A stretch of DNA of 64,000 bases from Phormidesmis sp963710175 (GCA_963710175.1 CAVPZC010000002.1:1674001-1738000); one strand, 5' to 3'; shown: positions 1 through 9,680, counted from the first letter of the stretch. Program-made: numbers and translations. The notes: generated by a model from the letters alone, not told the origin.

Positions 1-849
1 TTTTTAGGGCCCAACGGCGCTGGCAAGACGACGACCATTAAAATGATTGCCGGTCTGATTCGCCCGGATGCTGGCTGGGTGAGCATTGCGGGCCGCGATC
101 CGCACCGACAGCCGCAGGCGCTGCGAGGGGTAGGGGCCGTACTAGAAGGCAACCGCAATCTGTACTGGCGGCTGACGGCGCTAGAAAACCTGGAGTACTT
201 TGGCGTGCTGCGGCAAATGTCCCGACAGGCCGCCAAGCTGCGGGGGCAGCTGCTGCTGGAGGAGTTTGGTCTGCTGGAGAAGCGCCGGGTGCCGGTGCAG
301 AAGCTCTCTAGAGGGATGCAGCAGAAGATTGCGATCGCCGTTGCCCTCATCCATCAGCCCCAGCTACTGCTGCTCGATGAACCGACGCTGGGGCTAGATG
401 TAGAAGCGGGAGAAACCGTGAAGGGATTGGTGCGGCAGGTAGCGGCTTCTGGCTGCGCCGTTTTGCTCACCACCCATCAGCTCAATGTCGCTGAAGAACT
501 CTCTGACCGAGTAGCGGTCATTCGCCAGGGTCAGATTGTCGCTGAGCAGCCCACGCAGGCGCTGATCCAGCAATTTTCTCGGGGCGCGGCCTATTGCATT
601 GAGTTTGAAGGCAGGCTGGACGAGGCTAGACGAGCGGCCATGGAGTCTTTGGGGGCGACAGTTGGCGATTCGCATATTCACTACCGCCCAATACCTACTG
701 ATGGCGCTGATGGCCCATCAAACGGCCCCTTCCCCTCAGCCGCGCTCTACAAACTGCTGCGAATTTTGGAGCCCTTGCCACTGATAGAGGTGCGTCAGGA
801 CCGGGCCGACTTGACTGATGTTTTCTTGCAGCTAGTGCGACATGATTGA
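1..849 (+). CDS. ABC transporter ATP-binding protein (5' end cut off)
   Basis: This is the ATPase of an ABC-2 type exporter. The reading frame is open from base 1, so the N-terminus lies outside the window and about 282 residues remain. The Walker A motif GPNGAGKT is right at the start, followed by the signature LSRGMQQK, Walker B LLLLDEPTLGLD and the H-loop TTHQ. The stop overlaps the next gene, the membrane permease, by 8 bp, so the two are translated together. Family and role are clear. The substrate cannot be read from the sequence; drugs, lipids or polysaccharides are typical for this class. Confidence 0.93.
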   Translation, partial: FLGPNGAGKTTTIKMIAGLIRPDAGWVSIAGRDPHRQPQALRGVGAVLEGNRNLYWRLTALENLEYFGVLRQMSRQAAKLRGQLLLEEFGLLEKRRVPVQKLSRGMQQKIAIAVALIHQPQLLLLDEPTLGLDVEAGETVKGLVRQVAASGCAVLLTTHQLNVAEELSDRVAVIRQGQIVAEQPTQALIQQFSRGAAYCIEFEGRLDEARRAAMESLGATVGDSHIHYRPIPTDGADGPSNGPFPSAALYKLLRILEPLPLIEVRQDRADLTDVFLQLVRHD

Positions 850-1615
850 TTTACTGATTGGCGAATTTAAGCGAACCTGGGTGCAAACGCTGCGCTACCC
901 GACTGAAGCCATCGGCGGTGTGGTTATTTTGACGACGGTGTTTTATGGCATCTTCTTGAGCACGCAGTACATGGCCGGGCCTGCCAGCACTTTTGGCGAA
1001 CGGCTCGATGCTGTCGTGGTGGGCTATGTGATTTGGACGCTGGTGCTCTACATCGTCAATGACATCGCGACCAATCTTCAGCTAGAGGCGCAAACAGGCA
1101 CGCTGGAGCAGGTCTTTCTCTCCCCGTTTGGGGCACCTCGGGTATTTTTGGCGCGGGCGATCGCCAGCCTGACGCTGCGGCTGCTGCTAATTTTGGTGGT
1201 GCTAACCATCATTATCGCCATGACCGGCAGTCAGCTGGCCTTTCCCGCTTTATTGCTGCTGCCTTTAGCGACCTTGCTTTTGTCGGCCTATGGACTGGCT
1301 TTCTTCATTGGTTCTTTTGCCCTTGTCTTCAAAAAGGTGCAGCAACTGTTGGGGCTATTTCAGTTTGTGCTGCTGTTTTTACTCGCTGCCCCGACTGAAG
1401 ACTGGAGCGGTTCGGCCCGGTTGATTGCTAACCTGCTGCCGATCTTACCGAGTACGGGACTACTGCGAGACCTGATGGCCAGAGGGGAAGCGCTGGATTG
1501 GGGAGGGTGGGCGATCGCGCTAGCCAACGGCATCATCTATTTCACTCTGGGCACCCTGGTTTTTCGCTGGGCCGAAAAGCAGGCCAAGCGCCAGGGAACG
1601 TTAGGCGGTTACTGA
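842..1615 (+). CDS. ABC-2 type transporter permease
   Basis: This 257-residue membrane protein is the permease partner of the preceding ATPase, whose end it overlaps by 8 bp. It has about six hydrophobic segments, for example near residues 25-45, 60-80, 105-130, 135-160, 170-185 and 225-245, which is the usual ABC-2 layout. The hydrophilic stretch around residues 80-100 (EAQTGTLEQVFLSPFG) is the conserved cytoplasmic region of this family. It probably forms a dimeric export channel with the ATPase. The substrate is unknown. Confidence 0.88.
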   Translation: MIDLLIGEFKRTWVQTLRYPTEAIGGVVILTTVFYGIFLSTQYMAGPASTFGERLDAVVVGYVIWTLVLYIVNDIATNLQLEAQTGTLEQVFLSPFGAPRVFLARAIASLTLRLLLILVVLTIIIAMTGSQLAFPALLLLPLATLLLSAYGLAFFIGSFALVFKKVQQLLGLFQFVLLFLLAAPTEDWSGSARLIANLLPILPSTGLLRDLMARGEALDWGGWAIALANGIIYFTLGTLVFRWAEKQAKRQGTLGGY

Positions 1616-1635
1616 GTGCGCCCTTTCAATCTCGG

Positions 1636-2301
1636 CTATGGCGCAGTTTGTCGAATCCAATCTCGTACAGATCGAATTACCTGGTTCTCTCCTTGAGTCT
1701 GCCGCTGTGCTAGAAACTGGTTTAGCTGTGTGGCGCTCAGCTGAGGGAACGAGGCGCTCACTTCAAATTGACTGTAGCCGTTTGCCTGAAGCTGATAAAT
1801 CTCCACCCCGTGTCGCTTGGTGTATCGCCAAACTTCAGATATTCCTAACGCTTGATAGATAGTCATGCGCTGAGTGGAGGGGCTGGTAATATCTACCTCA
1901 AGTACCAAATCCGGTGGCAGACCCGCTGGGATTTCAGGATCTAAACCTTCCAGCCTATAAGCATTTTGGATATAGAAGCCGGTGTCTGGCTCCGCGCCTT
2001 TCTCCAAGTCGTCACGTTCCAAAGTAGTTGAGCCTACATTGATCACTTCCATGCCCAACTCTTCAGTCAAGGTGGTGACGATACGAGCTGACAGGCGGTT
2101 GACGATCTCGTGAAATTTGGAAGGCTCTTTTAGTGCCAGCACGCCGCTGTTGTAAGCCGCGCGGGTCGCTCGGTGGTCGCCCATGTCAGTCAGCATGGCC
2201 CGATAGGTTTGCCAGCTAATGTTGTGCAACACAACCGTTTGGGTGAGCTGCCCGTCAAAATCATCCAAGGCAAGCTCGCTAACTTGAGTAGACATCACCA
2301 T
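1636..2301 (-). CDS. Uma2 family protein (DUF820, endonuclease-like fold)
   Basis: This 221-residue protein belongs to the Uma2/DUF820 family, which has expanded greatly in cyanobacteria and has a PD-(D/E)XK restriction-endonuclease-like fold. The family core is visible as EPDTGFYI (near residue 104), PPDLVLEVDITSPS (near 128) and the following helix with YQALGISEVWRY. The acidic residues of PDLVLEVD and the nearby lysine or glutamine positions would form the nuclease-like site. The gene is convergent with the ABC permease and stands alone. Its biological role is not established for this family. Confidence 0.85.
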   Translation of the reverse strand: MVMSTQVSELALDDFDGQLTQTVVLHNISWQTYRAMLTDMGDHRATRAAYNSGVLALKEPSKFHEIVNRLSARIVTTLTEELGMEVINVGSTTLERDDLEKGAEPDTGFYIQNAYRLEGLDPEIPAGLPPDLVLEVDITSPSTQRMTIYQALGISEVWRYTKRHGVEIYQLQANGYSQFEVSASFPQLSATQLNQFLAQRQTQGENQVIRSVRDWIRQTAP

Positions 2302-2375
2302 AGCAAGCGCTTTTCAAGTGGATTGATCTTACCCCGAATCGATTATCGCTGGGGTTTGGCAGACCTTAACTCACC

Positions 2376-3677
2376 CTACCGGTTGTCCCATTCATCGGCA
2401 GCATCGGCCACCGCCTGGTCTACGCTCTTGTCACCCAGCATGGCGGCTTGCAGATTGTCGTAGACGATTTTTTGCAGCTCTGCAACGTCTTCCATCGCTG
2501 GAATCAGCACGGCAGCATCGTCTAGCTGGCTGGCGCTGACCGAGCGAGCGACTTCTACAGGGGTAGCGCCTTCAGGCACATCGGTAAAATAGCTATCTTC
2601 CATTGCGCCGACTGTAGAGGGCAGCACGTTAGCCGCTTTGGCAAAGGCTAGCTGGTTGGCGTCGTTGGTTACATAGGTGGCAAACTTGAGCGCCGCTTCT
2701 TCAACGTCAGTCGATTGAGGAATTACCAAATCCATCGCGGCCACGTTCTTTTTACCTGTGCTGCCGCTGATCTGCGGCGCGCTCTTAGTAGCCGCTGCAA
2801 TATCTGGCGCATTCGTCGCAATCGTGTCGAGAAACTCTGCGCCCGATGCCAGAATCGCCGTTTGGCCAGACTGATAGAGCTGAATTGCCTGCTGGTGGCC
2901 TTGAGTGAGCACTTCGCGAGGTAATAGTTCCTGCTGATAGAGGTCGCTCCAGTACTGAAATACCTGCTTGCCCGCTGGCGTATTAAAAGCTGCGTTGCCC
3001 TGATCATCTACCAGGGGGACGCCCATCTGAATAAAAGACTGAAGCACATCGGCGGCATCTTCTGGCACAAAGCTAATGAAAAAGGCGTATTTGCCGGTTT
3101 TCTCTTTAATTTGTTTGGCTACCTCTGCCAGTTCTTCAAAAGTTGCCGGAGGGTCGGTGATGCCCGCCTGCTGAAAAATGTCGGTATTGTACAGCGTCAC
3201 CCGAGCGGTGAGGTACCAAGGGAAGCCGAAGCTGTCCCCGTTGAGCTGAGTGGCCTCCCAGATTTTGGGCAAGTAAACCGCCTGCTCTGCTTCTGAAAGC
3301 TTGTCATCTAGCGTGAGCCAGGCTCCTTTGGTGGCCAGCTGCGAGGCAAAGTTGGGGTTGAGATTGACCACATCCGGCGCGTTGCCAGCTGAGACTGCCG
3401 CCAAAATCTTGGTCTCCATATCGGCCCAGGGCACATCGACCCATTTCACCGCGATATCCGGATTTTCTGTTTCAAAGTCAGCAATCAGCTGGTTGAAATA
3501 GTCGTCAAACTTGGGCGAAAGCTGCATGGTCCAAAATTCGACTTCGGCCTTGCCAGTGGCGTTAGAACCAGTGGCGTCGGTAGAGGTAGAGGCGTTGCCA
3601 CAGCTGATGAGCAAGCTTGAGAGCAGCCCTACCAAACCCAGAGCCAAAAACCGTTTCCAGTGACGAATGAAAGACAT
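2376..3677 (-). CDS. Extracellular solute-binding lipoprotein, family 1 (sugar ABC transporter)
   Basis: This is a 433-residue periplasmic binding protein of the maltose/glycerol-phosphate type (SBP family 1). The N-terminus is a lipoprotein signal: basic start, hydrophobic stretch LALGLVGLLSSLLIS, then a lipobox with Cys near residue 26. Family features include VEFWTMQLSPKFDDYF after the linker, PDVVNLNPNFASQLA and FGFPWYLTARVTLYNTD. No permease or ATPase gene lies next to it, so its transporter partners must be elsewhere. A sugar or related polyol is the likely ligand, inferred from family only. Confidence 0.88.
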   Translation of the reverse strand: MSFIRHWKRFLALGLVGLLSSLLISCGNASTSTDATGSNATGKAEVEFWTMQLSPKFDDYFNQLIADFETENPDIAVKWVDVPWADMETKILAAVSAGNAPDVVNLNPNFASQLATKGAWLTLDDKLSEAEQAVYLPKIWEATQLNGDSFGFPWYLTARVTLYNTDIFQQAGITDPPATFEELAEVAKQIKEKTGKYAFFISFVPEDAADVLQSFIQMGVPLVDDQGNAAFNTPAGKQVFQYWSDLYQQELLPREVLTQGHQQAIQLYQSGQTAILASGAEFLDTIATNAPDIAAATKSAPQISGSTGKKNVAAMDLVIPQSTDVEEAALKFATYVTNDANQLAFAKAANVLPSTVGAMEDSYFTDVPEGATPVEVARSVSASQLDDAAVLIPAMEDVAELQKIVYDNLQAAMLGDKSVDQAVADAADEWDNR

Positions 3678-4191
3678 GGCAACTCGCGCAAAAGCGACAA
3701 CAAAACCAGCAGATCAAGCTACTGATCTGTGACTTTACAGCACAGACAGTCGGTTTTGGAAAAGGGGTAGACAGATTTTTACGCCTGCGGATTTTCGGGC
3801 GATCGCTCCATCAACCATGTTTGTTACGTACTGGCGGTGGGCAAACTGCACTGTCAGTGTATTTCTATCCAGGTCTGTCATCTTCATCACATCTCTACAG
3901 CCCTCTGCGCCAATGGGCAAAACCGCAGTTATTCGGCGTCTTCACACCTGTGGCCCCGCACACAGGCAAAATTTCCACCAGCGTAAAAACACTTGATTCT
4001 AGATTGCCGAAATGTATTTCTTTCTTGAAATCTGGGCAATCTAAGGGCCAAATTCGGATCTATAGCTCCTGTCGAGTTGCTTAAGGCACTTTTATCGGCT
4101 GAAACCGTTATCTGACAACAGGCAACTCGACTCACAAAGTAAGAATGCCTCCTTACTTTGCTATGTCATCACTCACCGAGCAAGCGCAGTT
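3678..4191. other. Intergenic region upstream of the pil operon
   Basis: This 514-bp region separates the divergent solute-binding gene and pilM, so it should hold promoters for both. I see no credible gene in it. Its last third is occupied by a dispersed structured repeat and a hairpin that ends only 31 bp before the pilM start. One HIP1 octamer lies near 3799. No clear sigma-70 pair could be fixed by eye. Confidence 0.6.
4061..4165 (+). repeat. Dispersed structured repeat, copy A, with terminal hairpin
   Basis: The first 72 bp (4061-4132) match the reverse complement of 28849-28920 closely; both share GTCGAGTTGC-like ends, the block CTGAAACCGTTA and the closing GGCAACTCGACT. GTCGAGTTGC at 4071-4080 is complementary to GCAACTCGAC at 4122-4131, so the unit can fold on itself. 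It is followed by a perfect 9-bp hairpin, arms 4135-4143 and 4152-4160, with the 8-nt loop AATGCCTC, then GCTAT. The other full copy has a hairpin at the same place with a different stem, so structure is kept while sequence changes. Confidence 0.75.
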
Positions 4192-5280
4192 GTGAACAGA
4201 CTCAAGTCTTTATTGTCTAAAAAGCCGCTGGGAGTTGGCATTGAGCTGACGCCAGAGCGTATTAATATCGCTCGCCTGACCAAACAGGGACAAAACCTCA
4301 AGCTGCAAACTTTGGCCACGGCTGAAATTCCAGAGGGCGTTTTTGAAGAAGGGCAGATTGTCGATAGCAGCACGATGGCTGAAATTATTCAAGCGACACT
4401 GGCCGAAAACAAGATCAAAGCTAAGCAGGCGACTGCGGCTGTGCCAGGCCGAGCGGTGACGCGCGTGATTCCGGTGCCAGCGGAGCTAGATGATGGCGAG
4501 CTGCGAGAGATGGTGCTCAACCAGGAAGCCAGCCTGTATCTGCCTTTCCCTCGTGACGAAGCGGATGTGGACTACCAGAAGCTGGGCTTCTTTGTCGATA
4601 GTGACGGCATTGAAAAGGTACAGGTACTGCTAGTCGCTGTCAAAAAAGAGATTACTGACAGCTACGCTGAGACGTTTGCCCAGGCAGGCATCAGTCTCAA
4701 TGTGCTGGAGACCAGCAGTTTTGCGCTGATTCGCACCATTCGCGAGCAGCTAAGGCAATTTACCTCGCAAGAAGCGGTCGCCATTGTCGATATTCAATAT
4801 GAGAGCACTGAAATTTCGATTGTCGTCGATGGCATTCCGCACTTTTCGCGCACAGTACCGCTAGGTACCGCCCAAATCCAGAGTGCCTTGAGCCGAGCAA
4901 TGAACTTGCCCCCCTCTCGCAATGCGGATTTGCTAGAGGGCATGACCATTCCATCGGGGTCGATGGCTGCCCCCAAAGCCGGGATGAATCCAGGTGCAAC
5001 AGCAATGTTAAGGGTTTTGGGCGAACTCTCCGATGAGCTGCGGCGCTCCATTGACTTTTATCTCAATCAGGGAGAGGACATGGAGGTAGTGCAGCTACTG
5101 CTGGCTGGCCCAGGTAGCGTAATCGGCAGCTTGGATGAATTTTTTACTCAGCGCTTGGGAATAGCGGCCACCGTCATTGACCCGGTTGACTCGCTGGCCA
5201 TTCAGATAGAGGCAGATCTATCACCTGCTCAGCGTTCGGGACTGGCTACGGTGCTGGGTTTAGGCCTTAGAGAAATATAG
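4192..5280 (+). CDS. pilM: Type IV pilus assembly protein PilM
   Basis: PilM is the cytoplasmic actin-like ATPase of the type IV pilus alignment complex; it binds the N-terminus of PilN. The 362-residue product has the FtsA/PilM fold: LGVGIELTPERINIARL at residues 13-29, the segment AAVPGRAVTRVIPVPAEL near 83, a second phosphate-binding strand IVDIQYESTEISIVVDG near 200, and LLLAGPGSVIGSLDEFF near 302. Translation starts at a GTG. It is the first gene of pilM-pilN-pilO-pilQ, all on the same strand, and in cyanobacteria this machine drives phototaxis and DNA uptake. A dispersed repeat lies directly upstream. Confidence 0.95.
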   Translation: MNRLKSLLSKKPLGVGIELTPERINIARLTKQGQNLKLQTLATAEIPEGVFEEGQIVDSSTMAEIIQATLAENKIKAKQATAAVPGRAVTRVIPVPAELDDGELREMVLNQEASLYLPFPRDEADVDYQKLGFFVDSDGIEKVQVLLVAVKKEITDSYAETFAQAGISLNVLETSSFALIRTIREQLRQFTSQEAVAIVDIQYESTEISIVVDGIPHFSRTVPLGTAQIQSALSRAMNLPPSRNADLLEGMTIPSGSMAAPKAGMNPGATAMLRVLGELSDELRRSIDFYLNQGEDMEVVQLLLAGPGSVIGSLDEFFTQRLGIAATVIDPVDSLAIQIEADLSPAQRSGLATVLGLGLREI

Positions 5281-5293
5281 GGGGGTAGAGGCC

Positions 5294-6040
5294 ATGTATG
5301 GAATTGACATTAACTTTTTAAATGATCGCGCTGATCGGCCAGTAGATGTGGCTGTTCCGATCAGGCGACCGACAGTCAGCATGGCTGGCAAGACGCCGAT
5401 GCTGATTGGGTTGGCCTGTGCGATCGCCGCTGTAGCAGGCGTCGGCGGCTACTGGGTAATTTTGCAAAGCCAGCAAAAAGGCCTGACCGCGCAGCAGTCT
5501 CAGCTCGACGCGCAGCTCAGCGAACTTCAGCAAAAGCTGGCTCAAGTCGATACTGTGCGTCAGCAAACCACCGCTATTGAGACTGAAATTCAGGCGCTCG
5601 CCAGCGTATTTGAGCGAATTCGGCCCTGGTCTGCGATCATTCGCGATGTGCAGGGGCGAATTCCCAGCCGCGCCCAAATCTTGCGCTTTGCCCAAACTGA
5701 TCCCGTTGAAGGGGGAAGCGCGGTCGGCGGCATTGAGCTATCTGGTAACGCCTGCTCATTTAACGATGTCAACGACTTTTTGCTGACGCTAAAGAATTCA
5801 CCCTTTTTAGAGGCAGACTCTATGAAAATTACCGATGCCGCGCTGGGTGAACCCGTACCAGGCCGCTGCCCTGGAGAGGTAGACAATGGCCAACCCCTAG
5901 CACTAGTGAGCTACACCCTAACTGGAGACATCAAAAGCATTCCGGCAGCGGCGCTGCTCGATGAGCTAAATCGCCAGCAAGAATCAACCGGGCTAGCTGC
6001 TCGTATCCGCGCCCTTCAAGCAACAGGAGCAATTGAATAA
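5294..6040 (+). CDS. pilN: Type IV pilus assembly protein PilN
   Basis: PilN is a bitopic inner-membrane protein that links cytoplasmic PilM to periplasmic PilO. The start carries the PilM-binding motif INFLNDR (YGIDINFLNDRADRPV), the residues that dock in PilM in other species. One membrane segment lies near residues 36-57, followed by a coiled coil rich in Gln and Leu (about 58-105) and a periplasmic ferredoxin-like domain. It begins 13 bp after pilM, and its stop codon shares one base with the pilO start (TAATG). Confidence 0.93.
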   Translation: MYGIDINFLNDRADRPVDVAVPIRRPTVSMAGKTPMLIGLACAIAAVAGVGGYWVILQSQQKGLTAQQSQLDAQLSELQQKLAQVDTVRQQTTAIETEIQALASVFERIRPWSAIIRDVQGRIPSRAQILRFAQTDPVEGGSAVGGIELSGNACSFNDVNDFLLTLKNSPFLEADSMKITDAALGEPVPGRCPGEVDNGQPLALVSYTLTGDIKSIPAAALLDELNRQQESTGLAARIRALQATGAIE

Positions 6041-6873
6041 TGGCTGCCGTTGGAGACTTTGTTCCCCCCAATGATGCTGATTTTATTGACGAACCGATAA
6101 ACCCGGTGGTCTTTGGGATTGAGCTGTCGCCCAAAATCTTGGGCATATTGATTGCGCTGTTAGGACTAGGCGGTGCCATCTATCTGTTTGTCAAAGTAGT
6201 GCAGCCCGTTGCTGAGGCCAATGCCACGCTGCGCGCAGACATCGCTACAAAAGAGGGGCAGCTAGTCTCTCAGGCCCAAGAGCTGGAAAACATTGCTCAA
6301 ATCGAAGCGGCACTAGCTGCTGCCATGGATCGCCGCCGCAGCGTTTACTCGCTGTTTGCCAGCGAAGAGACTATGGACACGCTGCTGCTAGACATTAACC
6401 AGCGTATAGAAAGCAGCAACGCCGCCCTCAGCGGTGTCCGCAATCAGGTACGGCAGCGCGGCATTCCCGCCATTTTGGTCGAGGCCAAGCTGGAAACCTT
6501 TAAGCCGGGTGAGCAGGCAGTAATCGAAGACAGTTCTCTAGGTGAAGCGGTCAACGGCAAGCTCAAGCGCGAAACCTACTCGGTCAGCTTTTCCGGCGAC
6601 TACGCTCAAACCCAGTCGATTTTACGCAATCTAGAGCGCTTGGAGCCACTGCTGTTAATCCGTAGCTTTGATGTGACTAGCGGTGAACCGGTGGCCGAAA
6701 CGGTAATTGGCTCTGGGGGGCAAGTGGTGGTGCAGCCCAAAGTCCCGATCACCACCACCTTTGAAATCGATGCGCTGCTGCCTACCGCCGACGCCGACCT
6801 GCCGCCAGAGATCGCGCCGCCCGCTGAGCCGATTGATCCAGCTGAACCCGCCCCGCCCGCTGAAGGCGGCTAA
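6040..6873 (+). CDS. pilO: Type IV pilus assembly protein PilO
   Basis: PilO forms heterodimers with PilN in the periplasm and connects the inner-membrane platform to the secretin. The 277-residue product has a cytoplasmic start, one membrane segment near residues 30-53 (ILGILIALLGLGGAIYLF), a coiled coil (about 60-105), a periplasmic domain, and a Pro/Glu/Ala-rich tail (about 250-277). It overlaps the pilN stop by one base. Identification rests on position, size and topology, because PilO sequence is poorly conserved. Confidence 0.9.
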   Translation: MAAVGDFVPPNDADFIDEPINPVVFGIELSPKILGILIALLGLGGAIYLFVKVVQPVAEANATLRADIATKEGQLVSQAQELENIAQIEAALAAAMDRRRSVYSLFASEETMDTLLLDINQRIESSNAALSGVRNQVRQRGIPAILVEAKLETFKPGEQAVIEDSSLGEAVNGKLKRETYSVSFSGDYAQTQSILRNLERLEPLLLIRSFDVTSGEPVAETVIGSGGQVVVQPKVPITTTFEIDALLPTADADLPPEIAPPAEPIDPAEPAPPAEGG

Positions 6874-6994
6874 CGGGCCAACGCTAGACGATCTCATCTC
6901 ATCATTTCAATTCAGTCAATTTGCCCAACGCCTGCTCTAACGACGCTACAAGCTACACGCTTTCAATCCATCGCTATGATCCAAGGAGTGACCT

Positions 6995-9196
6995 GTGAAA
7001 CGCCGTCTTAATTTTAGAAGTTTAATGGTTGGGGGCGCTTTAGCTGCGCTGGCTGGTCCTTTAGCCATCGTTTTACCTGTCGGCCTATCGGCGATCGCCG
7101 CCACCGCTATTGAGGGAACCACTGTAGAGGGGGTTTCCCTAGGTAAAACCAAGGCTGGCCTGGTGCTGACTCTAGAGACTTCGGGGGATACGCCTCAGGT
7201 CATTACAGCTCGCTCTGGTAAAACGCTACAGGCCGATATCGCTCATGCCCAGCTCCAGCTGCCTCACGGCCAAAGCTTTACTCAGAAGAATCCGGCACCT
7301 GGGATTGAGTCGGTTCAGCTAGAAGCGATTTCCCCTAGCCACGTCCGGCTAACAGTCAATGGCAGCGAGCAAGCACCGCTTAGTACGATTCAAAAGCCAA
7401 CAGGCCGAAAGTCGGCAGGCGAAAGTGTCTTAATCAATTTAGATACTCGTCCGGGGGCAAAGGCCGTCCCCTCTGAGCTACCCGATACGCTTCGCCTACG
7501 CCCAGCTGCCGCCCCCGCCGCTGATAGCGCTGCTGACGAACCGGCTGCTGCTGAACCGATTGAACTGGCTCAGGCCGAGCAAAACGAAGCAATTCCAGAT
7601 ATTTTGGTACCTAGCCCCGGTGTGGTCATTGATGGCGTGCCTGTCACTTCACCTAGTCTCAACGGAGCGCCGCCCTTCTTGCCCAGAGCCGTCGCACCGC
7701 CGGTCGGCGATCTCTCAGTATCGGATATCGATTCCACCCTGGATACCATTGACCTGGGCACGGCTGAGCGAGTTCCTCGGCTGGTTTTACGAGACGCGTC
7801 TGCCCGTGAAGTGCTGTCTCTACTCGCTCGGGCCGCCGGGCTAAACCTGGCCTTCACCACAGCTGACGGAGAAGATGTCGCAGAAGATGTCAAAGTCTCG
7901 CTCGATATTGAAAATGAGCCGGTGCAGAATGTCTTTAACTACGTGCTTCAGATCTCTGGCCTGGAAGCTAACAAAGTTGGGCGAACGATCTTTGTTGGCC
8001 CTCGCCTGCCCAACAGTGCCCGCAACGTCTTAGTTCGCAGTGTCCGGCTTAATCAGGTAGATGTTGGCAGTGCGCTCAACTTCTTGGTAGCCATGGGCGC
8101 TGAGACGGCGGTCTCTAGAGAGCGCTTGGTCACCAGCGTCAATGCAGTAGCCGTCGGTGACGGTACAGACGTGAGCGAATCTCAAACCACGACTGAATCT
8201 CGGCTAGAAAACCAGAGAGCCGATTTTGAAGATTCCAATCCGCTGCTAAGGGGATTGCAGATTATCGGCGATGAGCGCACTAACTCACTGACGCTAATCG
8301 GCACGCCTCGCCAGATTGAGATTGCTACCTCTCAGCTCGTTCAGCTCGATCTACGCCGTCGTCAGGTTGCTGTAAATCTGCGAGTAATCGATGTCAACCT
8401 GAATGCAATTGACGCTTTTGGCACTAGCTTCTCTTTTGGCACAGGCGATACTAGCGTGGCCCAAACAAGTGGGCTTGGCGTTATTAACTTCGGTAGTAAT
8501 GCTCCTAACACGGCAGCGTTGACGAACAATTTTCTAGGAACTGTTTTGTCTGGAGGCAATCCTATAAGCCTGGCTACCGAGTTCTTAGCGCGACTACAGG
8601 CCGTAATAACGAATGGCAATGCAACAATCGTGACTGATCCAACGCTTGTAGTCCAAGAAGGACAAACGGCAGCTGTTCAGCTTACTCAAGAAGTAGTAAC
8701 CAATATCACTAGAAGAGAAACTGTAGATGATGCCGGACGACTTGAAATTGAAACTGAGATAGAAAAAGAGGATGCTGGCCTAAATCTTCAGATTCAGATC
8801 GAGCAAATTGACGACAACGGCTTTGTAAGCTTATCCGTTGCTCCCTCTATATCAGCTCCCACAGGCGAATTTGTAAGCAGTGCAGGTATTATTACCCTGC
8901 TGTCTAAACGTCAGCTTACGTCTGGGCAGGTTCGAGTCAGAGATGGACAGACTTTGGTACTCTCTGGAATTATTCAAGAATCAGATAGAACGACGACTTC
9001 CAAAGTCCCAATCTTAGGAGATATTCCAATATTGGGGGCGCTTTTTAGAAGTACGAATCGTAGCAATGAACGGCGTGAGCTGATCGTTTTACTCACCCCC
9101 CAGATGATCGATGATTCTGATTCGAGCGTGTACGGCTATAGCTATACACCAGGTGAAGATGTGCAAGAGCTGTTAGAGGAACGACAAAACCAGTAA
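6995..9196 (+). CDS. pilQ: Type IV pilus secretin PilQ with AMIN domain
   Basis: PilQ is the outer-membrane ring through which the pilus passes. The 733-residue product has a signal peptide (about 1-37), an AMIN peptidoglycan-binding domain (about 40-150), a Pro/Ala-rich linker, a secretin N0 domain (near 260, RLVLRDASAREVLSLLARAA), NolW repeats (about 340-460) and the C-terminal secretin domain, which ends with VPILGDIPILGALF and ERRELIVLLTPQMI. It lies 121 bp after pilO. Base composition drops within the gene: sampled 60-base rows run from about 70 % G+C near 7500 to about 38-48 % after 8520, so the secretin half looks compositionally different. Confidence 0.95.
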   Translation: MKRRLNFRSLMVGGALAALAGPLAIVLPVGLSAIAATAIEGTTVEGVSLGKTKAGLVLTLETSGDTPQVITARSGKTLQADIAHAQLQLPHGQSFTQKNPAPGIESVQLEAISPSHVRLTVNGSEQAPLSTIQKPTGRKSAGESVLINLDTRPGAKAVPSELPDTLRLRPAAAPAADSAADEPAAAEPIELAQAEQNEAIPDILVPSPGVVIDGVPVTSPSLNGAPPFLPRAVAPPVGDLSVSDIDSTLDTIDLGTAERVPRLVLRDASAREVLSLLARAAGLNLAFTTADGEDVAEDVKVSLDIENEPVQNVFNYVLQISGLEANKVGRTIFVGPRLPNSARNVLVRSVRLNQVDVGSALNFLVAMGAETAVSRERLVTSVNAVAVGDGTDVSESQTTTESRLENQRADFEDSNPLLRGLQIIGDERTNSLTLIGTPRQIEIATSQLVQLDLRRRQVAVNLRVIDVNLNAIDAFGTSFSFGTGDTSVAQTSGLGVINFGSNAPNTAALTNNFLGTVLSGGNPISLATEFLARLQAVITNGNATIVTDPTLVVQEGQTAAVQLTQEVVTNITRRETVDDAGRLEIETEIEKEDAGLNLQIQIEQIDDNGFVSLSVAPSISAPTGEFVSSAGIITLLSKRQLTSGQVRVRDGQTLVLSGIIQESDRTTTSKVPILGDIPILGALFRSTNRSNERRELIVLLTPQMIDDSDSSVYGYSYTPGEDVQELLEERQNQ

Positions 9197-9302
9197 AAGC
9201 GGCAATCAGAGCGGCTGCCAGCAGGGTCAGTCTGGCCTATTCATCCATAGCCTATCGATTTGAGACCAGTGCCAATGTGAACGCTCAGCTATGTGGGGAG
9301 AG

Positions 9303-9578
9303 TCACGAGCGCTGCTGCCAAAAGCGCTGATGAACGGCGGCAATTTCGGTTTCGACTTCGGGAATCGGGCCTTGGACGGCGATCGCCTTCTGCCCCCGCT
9401 CAAACACCTCTCGGCAAGGCAAATTCAGCGTAGGGTTTTCGGGATGATTCCCGGTGAGTTCTGGCAAACGCGATTGAGAAACGCTGAAGTTGTTGACCGC
9501 TGTCCAGATTAGGACGGCCTCAGCATGGTTGATTGTATCGACGTTTCCATGATTGAGCAGCAAGTACCGTTCCGTCAC
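9303..9578 (-). pseudogene. Deaminase pseudogene (internal deletion and frameshift)
   Basis: This is a broken copy of the deaminase gene at 12513-12995 and very similar to it in DNA. The C-terminal 50 residues, from LTGNHPENPTLNLPCREV on, and the segment GNVDTINHAEAVLI are kept. About 38 codons between them are missing, and with them the PCAMC zinc-binding motif, so the product cannot be an active deaminase. The N-terminal part is also cut: a frameshift near 9555 separates GNVDTI from an upstream DGTVLAAQ-like segment in another frame, and no further N-terminus is found. It marks the left edge of an accessory island. Confidence 0.8.
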
Positions 9579-9680
9579 TTGACCGTCGTACCGACACTAC
9601 TGCCTTCTATCACTTTGGTTCTGGCAGTAGAATCGCTGCTATCTAAGAAAAAGTTGCAATATTCTGGGACAGCAGAAAAC

